Below, piece by piece: positions 7,099 to 14,699 of a stretch of DNA of 64,000 nucleotides (positions are counted from its first letter, which is position 1; each line of letters begins with the position of its first letter). A program made the translations under genes and the position numbers. Under the pieces are notes generated by a model. The model was given only the letters and a program-made list of their open reading frames with translations, did not search any database and had not been told where the DNA came from. This DNA comes from Streptomyces fildesensis (GTDB taxonomy: Bacteria > Actinomycetota > Actinomycetes > Streptomycetales > Streptomycetaceae). The stretch covers positions 84,052 through 148,051 of the forward strand of contig NZ_JAAIKO010000016.1 in the NCBI RefSeq assembly GCF_016107395.1, read 5' to 3'.

Positions 7099-8999
7099 CC
7101 ACCGGCGCCCGGGCTCCGCTCCTGGCCAAGGACTCCGGCCAGGGCGATCCCGCAGACGGCGACCGCTACGCGGGGCGCCATGTGCCCGCTTGGCTCCGGG
7201 AGACCAGCACCTGTTTCCTGACCAATCCGCAGCTTGTGCTGTACGGCAACATCCGCGACCGCTATCTGGTGCCCGACCAGGCGTCCTGGCGACTGCCCGA
7301 CGTCCGGGAGGCCCTGTGGTGGCTGATGGAACCGCTGGGCTATCGCTTCCTGCTGGTCGCCGATCCCGTCGACGGACTTCAGGTGCTGCCCTCCGGTGAC
7401 GAAGCGGTCCTGGAGAGCGCCACGGCGCTGGCCGGAGTCTCGCTCGGCAACGGCAGGCCCCTGAGTCTGGACAGCCTCCTGGGTGTGGTGCGCGCCGTGG
7501 CCGGCAGCAAGGACACCAAGGTCGGCATCATGGTCGACTACGCCTCGCGCCTGGTACGTGACGTCCGCCAGCTTTCCCCGGAGGAACACTACTTCTTCGC
7601 CGCGTGCGAGAAGCTTTCCCACACCTCGCAGCCGGTGCGGCTGCCGGACCGCCAGGCGACCCCGCGCTACAACCCGGTGCTGTGGGTGGCGAACAACGAC
7701 CGGGACCTCCCGGCCTGGTTCACCGCCGACTCGATGGCGGTGCGGCGGATCGCCGTGCCGCTTCCTGACCTCGGGGACCGCAAGATGGCCGCCGAACTGC
7801 TCTCCCAGGGGCTCGCCTCGCAGCTGCCCGGCGGCAGCGCCCCGGACGACATCGCCTACCGGTTCGCCGAGCAGACCGAGTCCCTGACCATCCGCAGCAT
7901 GATGGAGATCGTCCGGCTGGCACGTACCAGCGAAGGCGCTGTCGACTCGATCGAGGCAGCGGCACGCTGCTACCGGGTGGGGATCTCCGACAACCCGTGG
8001 AGCAAGCCTTTCCTGCGGGAGCGCCTCAACACCGCCGCCGAGCGGATCGGGAGACGGGTCCGCGGCCAGGACGAGGCCATCGGGCAGTCCGTCGACATCA
8101 TCATCCGCTCCGTCATGGGACTTTCGGGTGCGCAGGCCGCCTCGAACGCCTCAAGACCGCGCGGGGTGCTGTTCTTCGCCGGGCCCACCGGGGTGGGGAA
8201 GACCGAACTGGCGAAGTCGCTGACCGAGCTGATCTTCGGGGACGAGCGGGCCTACATCCGCTTCGACATGACCGAGTTCTCCGAAGAACACTCCGCGGCG
8301 CGGCTGATCGGTGCTCCCCCCGGGTACATCGGCCACGACGCGGGCGGTGAACTCACCAACTCCGTCCGCGAGCGGCCGTTCAGCCTCATCCTCTTCGACG
8401 AGATCGAGAAGGCCCACCCGCGGATCCTGGACAAGTTCCTGCAGATCCTGGACGACGGCAGGCTCACCGACAGCACCGGCTCCACGGTGTACTTCTCCGA
8501 AGCCGTCCTGGTGTTCACCTCCAACCTCGGAATGTCCGTGATCGACGAGCGGGGCATGCCGGTGCAGAACGTCACCCCCGATGACACCCGAGAGGACCTC
8601 GTCAGCCGGATCTCCGCGGCCGTCAAGGAGCACATCGCGGAGGAGCTGAACCGTCCGGAACTGCTCAACCGGCTGGGCGACAACATCGTGGTGTTCAACT
8701 TCATCGACCCCGTCGCCGCCCAGGAGATCTTCGACCAGCTCATCCAGCGCATCTGCACCCTGGTGGAGAAGGAGCGGAAGGTGAAGCTGACCCTCGCCCC
8801 CGAAGCCCGGCAGACGCTGTTGGCAGCCGCCACGGCGGACATCGCCTTCGGCGGCCGGGGCATCGGGTCGGTGCTCGAGATGGCGCTGATCAATCCGCTG
8901 GCCCGGGCCTTGTTCGCGCAGGGCTACCATCTGGCGCCCGAGCAGTGCATCACCGACGTCGCGCGCCGTTCGGCAGGCTGGCAGGTGACGCTGCGATGA
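7095..8999 (+). CDS. AAA+ ATPase, ClpB-D2-like C-terminal module
   Basis: A 634-residue AAA+ protein. The C-terminal half is clearly ClpB/Hsp100 D2-like: Walker A GPTGVGKT (363-370), pore-loop motif PPGYIGHDAGG, Walker B LILFDEIEKAHP (Asp435-Glu436), sensor-1 VFTSNLG, RPELLNR arginine region and the GGRGI sensor-2 helix. The N-terminal half (about 40-300) looks like a degenerate second AAA domain: LVLYGNIRDRYLV replaces a normal Walker A, but LWVANNDRDLPAWF resembles a sensor-1 strand. This suggests a substrate-threading unfoldase with an inactive N-terminal ring. The ClpB N-domain and middle coiled coil are absent. It overlaps both neighbours by ATGA. It probably powers remodelling or delivery of substrates in the CHAT system. 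Confidence 0.88.
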   Translation: MTTGARAPLLAKDSGQGDPADGDRYAGRHVPAWLRETSTCFLTNPQLVLYGNIRDRYLVPDQASWRLPDVREALWWLMEPLGYRFLLVADPVDGLQVLPSGDEAVLESATALAGVSLGNGRPLSLDSLLGVVRAVAGSKDTKVGIMVDYASRLVRDVRQLSPEEHYFFAACEKLSHTSQPVRLPDRQATPRYNPVLWVANNDRDLPAWFTADSMAVRRIAVPLPDLGDRKMAAELLSQGLASQLPGGSAPDDIAYRFAEQTESLTIRSMMEIVRLARTSEGAVDSIEAAARCYRVGISDNPWSKPFLRERLNTAAERIGRRVRGQDEAIGQSVDIIIRSVMGLSGAQAASNASRPRGVLFFAGPTGVGKTELAKSLTELIFGDERAYIRFDMTEFSEEHSAARLIGAPPGYIGHDAGGELTNSVRERPFSLILFDEIEKAHPRILDKFLQILDDGRLTDSTGSTVYFSEAVLVFTSNLGMSVIDERGMPVQNVTPDDTREDLVSRISAAVKEHIAEELNRPELLNRLGDNIVVFNFIDPVAAQEIFDQLIQRICTLVEKERKVKLTLAPEARQTLLAAATADIAFGGRGIGSVLEMALINPLARALFAQGYHLAPEQCITDVARRSAGWQVTLR

Positions 9000-11287
9000 C
9001 CACACCGCGGGACCCTCGCGAGGCGCTGCGGACCCGGCTGGAGAACACACCGCAGGTCCCCGCCGAGGCGCTGCGTACGCGCCTGGAACCGGGACCTTCG
9101 GAGCCGTCCGCCGAACCGGAGATGCTCACCGTCCTTCCGAGACAACTGGCTGCCCGCTTCCGGCTGCTGAGTGAACTCCCGGCCGCGGGAGCGGAAGCGA
9201 ACCTGATGGTCGTCGCGGACGACCAGGGTCGTGAACTCGTCGCGAAGATCTACCGGCGCAGCGGCCAGCAGGCGTCGCGCCAGGTGTGGGCTGAGATCCC
9301 ACGGCTGGCCAACCCCTATATCGTGCGGGTGCTGGAGACCGGTGAGGCTGGGCAGCGCGACTTCGAACTGATGGAGTACGTCCGCGGCGGCAACCTCGCT
9401 CAGTTCGTGGGACACACCGCAGTTGGCGACCCAGCGGCGCTGGTCACCGAGATGGTGCGACAGATCTCCTCGGCGCTGTCCGCCCTGCATGGCGTCGGCA
9501 TCATCCACCAGGACCTGAAACCGGAGAACGTTCTCGTCCGGTCCCGCAGCCCCTTGGACCTCGCGCTCTCCGACTTCGGCGTGAGCAGGGTGCTCGATCA
9601 GACCCGGGCCGAGGCCACGGCCGCGGGGACCCTGGCCTATCTCGCCCCCGAACTGCTGCTGAGCAGCGGCGGCCAGACCTCGCGAGCCCGCGACTGGTGG
9701 GCACTGGGCATGATGGCCCGCGAACTCCTCTTGGGCCAGAGGCCTTTCGAGGACATGGTCAAGCCGGCCATCGACGCCGCTGTCATGCTCCGCGGCATCG
9801 ACCTTGACGGCGTGACCGATCCCCGTCTGCGGATGCTGTGCGCCGGCCTGCTCACCCGTGATCCCGAAGACCGGTGGGGCGCCTCCCAGGTCGAAAGCTG
9901 GCTCGCCGGTGGAAGCCCCGTGGTCGCCTACACCGCACCGCCCGCCGGACCGCACCGCACCAAGGACACCCTGCCCCTGGTCCTGCGCTCGGTCCGCTAC
10001 ACCACGCCGGAAGACCTGGCCACCGCCTTGTGCGAGAAGGATGTGTGGAACGCGGCGGCCCGCAGCTACTTCACCGGCATGGGGCCCGCCCACCAGCCGT
10101 CCGAGGGATGGCGCGCGCTGCGTAGGTGGCTCCGACAGTTCGACGACCCCGACCAGTACGACGTGGAGGAGCTGCAGGACCTCGTCGATCACCAGCTCAC
10201 CGACCCGTCCCTGGGTCCTGATGCGCGGGTCCTCCGGCTGCTCCGCACGCTCGCTCCGCAGACCCCGGCCATGTGCCGCGGACTGCGCATCGACCGCGAA
10301 AACCTCCTGGTGATCGCCCGGCACGCTCTGGCCGCACCGACCGCCGCCGACGACAACCTCCAACTCGTCGAGGCCCTGTGGCACCAGAACCTCCTGGCGG
10401 AACTGTCGGCCTGCCCGGCATCCTCCGAACTCGGCCGCATCAACACCGCCTGGCACGCGGACCACCAAAGCAGCGGGCAGGTACTCGGGGGACTGCGGCA
10501 GTCGGTTCCCCCGGCCGCCCAGCAGACGCTGTCGGCCGCACCGGACGCCCGCACGGTGCTCGCTCCGCTGCTGTGTCTGCTCCTGGGCACCCAGGAGGAT
10601 GCCACCGGGCTGTGGATGCAACTCGACCAGGTCTCCACCAGGACGGCCGCCGTCGGCTGGTTCACCGTCGCCCGCGGACAGGCCGGCGGCGGTCATGGGG
10701 CGCTGGTCGCGCTGCGCCAACTCGTTCCGGCCGCGCTCGCCGAGACCGAGCAGACCGAGCGGCGGATCGCCGCGGCCGAAGCCACCCGCCGCGCGCAGGC
10801 AGCCCACTGGGCGTATCTGGAGACCCAACGGACCTCCACCGACGCGGTGTCAGCGGCCACCGTACGAGCGGTGGGATCGCTGGCCCTGTACGGGCTGGGC
10901 ATGGTGGTCCTGGCCATGCTTGGTGCCCAGGCCTTCGACACCGCCGAAACAGCGCTGCCCAGCCTGGTCATCGGGGTGGTCATGCTTCTGATCCAGATCG
11001 TGCTGGAGGTCGCCCTGGCACGGGAAGTCGGCGCGGAGTACGCCCGCGGATACACCCTCTTCAGCCAGGCGGGCAGCGGATTCCGCCGCGCAGGCCAGCA
11101 CAGAGGCGCCGGTTACGGCTGCCTCGTCATCATCCTCGCGCCCGTCGTCCTGTCCGTGCTCGTCACCATCCCCGCCGTGATCTACGCGGTGCTGCTGACC
11201 TATCACCTGCGGTCCCTGTCACGAAGACGAGCGCTGTGGAGGGGCCGCTACGCCGCGGCGTACGCCAGGGTCGTGAGCCAGCGATGA
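8996..11287 (+). CDS. membrane Ser/Thr protein kinase
   Basis: A 763-residue Hanks-type kinase followed by a helical region and C-terminal membrane segments. The catalytic Lys is Lys84 (VAKIY), the catalytic loop is HQDLKPEN (174-181, with HQD instead of HRD), DFG at 193-195 and APE in LAPELLL. The Gly-rich loop is poorly conserved. The C-terminal part has hydrophobic segments near 625-645, 655-675 and 705-730, so the kinase probably faces the cytoplasm from a C-terminal anchor. There are no PASTA domains, unlike housekeeping PknB. The start ATG (8996) overlaps the AAA+ stop by ATGA; in-frame sequence upstream is ignored for that reason. It likely phosphorylates partners read by the FHA protein at the end of the block. 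Confidence 0.9.
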   Translation: MTTPRDPREALRTRLENTPQVPAEALRTRLEPGPSEPSAEPEMLTVLPRQLAARFRLLSELPAAGAEANLMVVADDQGRELVAKIYRRSGQQASRQVWAEIPRLANPYIVRVLETGEAGQRDFELMEYVRGGNLAQFVGHTAVGDPAALVTEMVRQISSALSALHGVGIIHQDLKPENVLVRSRSPLDLALSDFGVSRVLDQTRAEATAAGTLAYLAPELLLSSGGQTSRARDWWALGMMARELLLGQRPFEDMVKPAIDAAVMLRGIDLDGVTDPRLRMLCAGLLTRDPEDRWGASQVESWLAGGSPVVAYTAPPAGPHRTKDTLPLVLRSVRYTTPEDLATALCEKDVWNAAARSYFTGMGPAHQPSEGWRALRRWLRQFDDPDQYDVEELQDLVDHQLTDPSLGPDARVLRLLRTLAPQTPAMCRGLRIDRENLLVIARHALAAPTAADDNLQLVEALWHQNLLAELSACPASSELGRINTAWHADHQSSGQVLGGLRQSVPPAAQQTLSAAPDARTVLAPLLCLLLGTQEDATGLWMQLDQVSTRTAAVGWFTVARGQAGGGHGALVALRQLVPAALAETEQTERRIAAAEATRRAQAAHWAYLETQRTSTDAVSAATVRAVGSLALYGLGMVVLAMLGAQAFDTAETALPSLVIGVVMLLIQIVLEVALAREVGAEYARGYTLFSQAGSGFRRAGQHRGAGYGCLVIILAPVVLSVLVTIPAVIYAVLLTYHLRSLSRRRALWRGRYAAAYARVVSQR

Positions 11288-12576
11288 GCGGAGGGTCCGT
11301 GATTGGCCTCGCGGCGCCGCTGGCAGTCGGCGCCGTTCTGGGATACGCCGCAGGCGCGGCGGTATCGGTCGCCCTGAGCGCAGGGCTGACAGCGGTGGGC
11401 GCGACCATGGAACGGCGTCAGCACCACTGGGACCAGCAGCGGTGCGCGGAGGCCGTCTGGGAGGAGGCCGTCGCCGAAGTGCTCGCCCGCAACGCCCGGA
11501 TCGAGGTGACCGGCGCAGCCCTGAGCGCCTACGGGCACCTGCCGCATCGGCTGCCGGGGCCACTGGCACTGTCTCGCCAGCAGATCCACGAACTGCGCGC
11601 CTGGTGCGCGGCAGCGGACCAGGCCCTGGCCGTGGCGGAGAACCTGCTGATGGAGCAGGACGCCCGGCAAGCCGCCGCCTGGCTGACAACCGGACCGGCC
11701 CAAGGGGAACGTCCGGCTCCCGCGGCACCCCACCCCGCCACCGGGCCCGCCCGCGACCGCCACCGCAACGAGCATGCCGTAGACCCCGCGGCCGATGAAC
11801 GTGAATCCGCGGTACGGGCCGTACGCCGTCTGCCGCCGGCGGTGCCCCATGCGGAACGCCTGCGCATCACGGCGGCAGCGGCTCGCGTATGCGCCGCGAC
11901 CACGGCCATCGAAGCCCGTAACCGACTGGACGACCTGCGCAGGCGCGTGGATCTGGCCCGGGCGGAGTCCCAGCGGCGGATGGCAGACGCCCAGGACGCC
12001 GCCGCGTTCCTCCAGGTCCTCAGCCACGTCCAGGACCAGGAGGCCGCTCCGCTGCGGGAAACCCTTCAGGCGGTCGTACGCGCCGAACAACCCCTGGAAT
12101 CTGCCCTGCGCCAGGCGGCCGTGCACTGGGCGGAGACGGTACGCGACGTCGCGGAACAGCACCACGTACGGCAGGTACTCATCGAGTCGCTGCAGGAGAT
12201 GGGCTATGAGGTCTCCGGGGACTTCTCCACCGTCACCGTCGAGCAGGGGGCGTTCGCCGTTTCCCATGCGTCCTGGCGTGAACACGAGGTCCGCATGGTC
12301 CTTGATGACGACAGTCGTGAGCTGCGTGCCGTGGTGGTCCGTACAGGCGGCACACGGAGTATGAACAGCGCACGCGCCGACGTCGAACGCGAGGAGCAGT
12401 GGTGCGGCAGCCTGGAACACCTGCAGAGCCAGCTGGCCGAGCAGGGCGTGGGTGTGGCCGTCCGTACTCTGACCGTCCCCGGGACACGGCCGACACCCAT
12501 GACCAACACTCTCAAGACCAGCGACCACGACCAGCAGACCACCGACACCGGCCATGCAGAGCAGCAAGGACGATGA
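11284..12576 (+). CDS. unknown membrane/coiled-coil protein of the CHAT block
   Basis: A 430-residue protein that I do not recognise. Residues 4-38 form a Gly/Ala-rich hydrophobic stretch (GLAAPLAVGAVLGYAAG) able to span or insert in a membrane. The middle, roughly 175-300, is charged and helical with coiled-coil character (RLDDLRRRVDLARAES). The C-terminal part has a possible small alpha/beta domain (GYEVSGDFSTVTVEQG) and a Thr-rich tail. The ATG overlaps the kinase stop (ATGA at 11284-11287). It could be a kinase substrate, scaffold, or the membrane effector cut by the CHAT protease; there is no direct evidence for any of these. Confidence 0.75.
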   Translation: MSGGSVIGLAAPLAVGAVLGYAAGAAVSVALSAGLTAVGATMERRQHHWDQQRCAEAVWEEAVAEVLARNARIEVTGAALSAYGHLPHRLPGPLALSRQQIHELRAWCAAADQALAVAENLLMEQDARQAAAWLTTGPAQGERPAPAAPHPATGPARDRHRNEHAVDPAADERESAVRAVRRLPPAVPHAERLRITAAAARVCAATTAIEARNRLDDLRRRVDLARAESQRRMADAQDAAAFLQVLSHVQDQEAAPLRETLQAVVRAEQPLESALRQAAVHWAETVRDVAEQHHVRQVLIESLQEMGYEVSGDFSTVTVEQGAFAVSHASWREHEVRMVLDDDSRELRAVVVRTGGTRSMNSARADVEREEQWCGSLEHLQSQLAEQGVGVAVRTLTVPGTRPTPMTNTLKTSDHDQQTTDTGHAEQQGR

Positions 12577-12577
12577 C

Positions 12578-13234
12578 ATGACGCGTATCGCGGTGAACCG
12601 ACTGCACCATCCCGTCAGCGTGCTCGGCCATGGCGTCCGCGCCGGTGTGTGGGTCCAGGGCTGCACGCTGGCCTGCCCGGGATGCATGTCCCGCGACACG
12701 TGGGAGCCCGAGCCGGACTCCGAGGTGGAGGTGGGGGCGGTGCTCGACTGGGTGAGCCGGCTCCCCGGTCCGCTGGACGGCATCACCGTGTCCGGCGGTG
12801 AGCCCTTCCAGCAGAGCGGCCCGCTCACCGAACTCCTGGCGGGCCTGAAGGAACTCGCCGCCTCCAGCGCGGTTCGGTGCGATCTGCTGGTCTTCTCCGG
12901 CTACGCGTGGGCCGGACTGCGCGACGGCGCCCGCCACCAGGCGGCGCTGGCGCTGTGCGACGCGGTCGTAACGGGCCCTTACGTGGCCCGCCGCAACACG
13001 GGCAGTCCGCTGCGCGGCTCCGACAACCAGCAGGTCGTCACCCTGACTCCGCTGGGCCACGAGCGCTACGGCCCCGCTGCGCTCGCCCACTACGCACAAC
13101 GCCGCATCCAGGCAACGACGAACGGCAGCGAACTGCGCATGATCGGGATCCCGCAATCCGGAGACCTGGCCCGATGGAAGGCCGCCGCCGAGGCCAAAGG
13201 CGTGGCATGGACGGGGACATCATGGAGCGCCTGA
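12578..13234 (+). CDS. radical SAM protein, NrdG-like single-cluster type
   Basis: A 218-residue radical SAM protein with the canonical CX3CX2C cluster motif in GCTLACPGC near residue 30, ITVSGGEPFQQ near 70 (the GGEP SAM-binding motif) and LLVFSGYAW, as in NrdG, the activase of anaerobic ribonucleotide reductase. The size is that of minimal activases. No anaerobic ribonucleotide reductase or other glycyl-radical enzyme is in the window, so it probably modifies or senses something within this block. The start ATG at 12578 is chosen because AAGGA lies 7 bases upstream; an ATG at 12554 is possible. Its 3' end overlaps the FHA gene by about 13 bases. Confidence 0.85.
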   Translation: MTRIAVNRLHHPVSVLGHGVRAGVWVQGCTLACPGCMSRDTWEPEPDSEVEVGAVLDWVSRLPGPLDGITVSGGEPFQQSGPLTELLAGLKELAASSAVRCDLLVFSGYAWAGLRDGARHQAALALCDAVVTGPYVARRNTGSPLRGSDNQQVVTLTPLGHERYGPAALAHYAQRRIQATTNGSELRMIGIPQSGDLARWKAAAEAKGVAWTGTSWSA

Positions 13235-13893
13235 CCTGCGCCCGATGCGGATCCGATGTGGGCGCTGACGAGGTGGCCTGCCCGGAATGCTCGGCCATGC
13301 TCACCACACAGGGCACGGTCCTCGTGGTCCCCGGCGGCGTGACCACCGGGATGCCGGTCCTGCCGCAGGGGAATCCCGGTCCCACCGCGGCACCGATGCC
13401 GGAGCACACTACCTGCCCGTACTGCCAAGCACCGGTCGCCCCGGGCGACCCGGTCTGCATGAAGTGCGTCAGGGAACTGCCTTCCACACGCTCGGATGCC
13501 GGCGATGCCTTGCGCACGACTTTGGAACCCCGCGCTTCAACACTGCACCTGAGCTTCACCACCGGAAGCGTCTCGGTACAGCCTGGACAGGAGGTCACGC
13601 TGGGACGGGACCCCCGTCACACGTCAGCATCTCCCCGACTCGCAGCCTTCGACAACGTTTCCCGTACGCACGCAACCGTCGGCCTGACCCGGGAAGGTGC
13701 TGCTTGGCTTCGTGACGAAGGATCCGCCAACGGCACCTGGGCCGACGAAGAACCGGTGCCGGCAGGCGAGATACGCCCGCTCCACGACGGCAGCGTGATC
13801 CGACTGGCCTCCAACGTCAGGGCCGGGGTCCGGCTCTACGCAAGCGCCTCGCCCGCGCAAGCACACAGATCAGCGGGTGCGGACTCCCAGTGA
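13222..13893 (+). CDS. double zinc-ribbon FHA-domain protein
   Basis: A 223-residue protein with two N-terminal zinc ribbons (CARCG...CPEC and CPYCQ...CMKC) and a C-terminal FHA domain. The FHA landmarks are TLGRDPRH, NVSRTHATVG and GSANGTW, the phosphothreonine-binding Arg, Ser-His and Asn-Gly motifs. FHA domains read phospho-Thr, so the co-encoded kinase is the obvious writer. It overlaps the radical SAM gene. An ATG at 13207 would add five residues; 13222 has the better G-rich upstream sequence. It is the last gene of the co-directional block, and no strong terminator follows. Confidence 0.88.
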   Translation: MERLTCARCGSDVGADEVACPECSAMLTTQGTVLVVPGGVTTGMPVLPQGNPGPTAAPMPEHTTCPYCQAPVAPGDPVCMKCVRELPSTRSDAGDALRTTLEPRASTLHLSFTTGSVSVQPGQEVTLGRDPRHTSASPRLAAFDNVSRTHATVGLTREGAAWLRDEGSANGTWADEEPVPAGEIRPLHDGSVIRLASNVRAGVRLYASASPAQAHRSAGADSQ

Positions 13894-14036
13894 GCCCTGG
13901 TGCCGAGGGCGCGGATGCCGAACAGGCCGCGGAACTCACATAGTGGTCGGGTCGGGTCGGGGCATGGCACCTGGCACGAACGGGCGCGGGACGCCGCGCC
14001 GGTCCCCGCGCCCGTACGAGAGATGGCGACGATTGT

Positions 14037-14435
14037 TCACGTCTCCCATGGCTTTGCGGGCGATCCGTCAGCTGCTAGTCCGAACCGCCTCATCCGCCGC
14101 GCACCCTCCTCGTCACCTCCCCGCTCCCGGAACGCCGCCATGTCAAACAGGGTCTGGGCGTATCCGGCATCGATCGCCTGCCGGTGCAGACCTTCCGCTT
14201 CCTGCGGGTCCCCGGCCTCCCAACGCAATCGCGCCAGTTCTCCCAGGGCGTGGTGGTAGCCGGCGTCGGCAGATCTCCGGTACAGCCTTTCCGCTCCCTG
14301 CAGGTCACCGGCCTCCTCCCGCAACCCGGCAAGGTCACCGAGGGAATCGGAACATCCTGCGTCGATGGCCTGCTGGTGCAGCCGCTCCGCTCCTTGAAGG
14401 TTGCCGGCCTCCTGGCGCGATCGCGCCAAGTCCCC
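14037..14435 (-). pseudogene. Sel1/TPR-repeat gene, 3' piece
   Basis: About 130 residues made of roughly 35-residue helical repeats with the signature REEAGDLQGAERLYRRSADAG, ending in a normal stop. The repeat type is the same as in the piece at 17512-17899 and in the large protein at 52505-55426. It lacks any N-terminal domain and any convincing start. Together with the piece at 17.5-17.9 kb on the same strand it looks like one gene split by about 3 kb of foreign DNA. Alternatively, each is an independent decayed paralogue. Confidence 0.6.
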
Positions 14436-14639
14436 TAGGGCCTGTCTGATGGGCCGGTGACGAACCGAGACGAGAACTCGTTGGCCACTGCCAACAGGCC
14501 TTGTATACGCACGGTTTGACTCGCCTCTGTCGTCGGGTTGAAGCGCGCACCACCCTGGCAGGGGTTCGCCGCATGCAGCAGGGGACGTTCAGCCGCGGGC
14601 CCCGGTCCCCGAGGTCGGGCTCGGGGTAGAGACGCGGAA

Positions 14640-14678
14640 GGCCCCGCACGGAACCGGCCGGGGGTCACGTGTGGGGCC
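14640..14678 (-). terminator. probable terminator after the 14700-15959 gene
   Basis: The arms GGCCCCGCAC (14640-14649) and GTGTGGGGCC (14669-14678) can pair over ten bases with one G-T wobble, just beyond the stop of the secreted-protein gene. There is no U-run, as is usual in Streptomyces. Confidence 0.45.
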
Positions 14679-14699
14679 GCGCTCACGGAGTGGGGGCGG

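Noticed and set aside
8924..10828. 634-codon frame antisense to the kinase
   Set aside because: Shadow of the kinase gene; no start signal or recognisable domain.
10273..11283. In-frame sequence upstream of the 430-residue protein
   Set aside because: It lies inside the kinase gene in another frame and is Arg/Pro-rich; the ATGA overlap at 11284 marks the true start.
3010..13893. Assignment of the CHAT block to a named system such as Craspase, a gasdermin system or a tellurite-type triad
   Set aside because: Only single modules match: no Cas, gasdermin, vWA (TerY) or PP2C gene is present, so the named systems do not fit.
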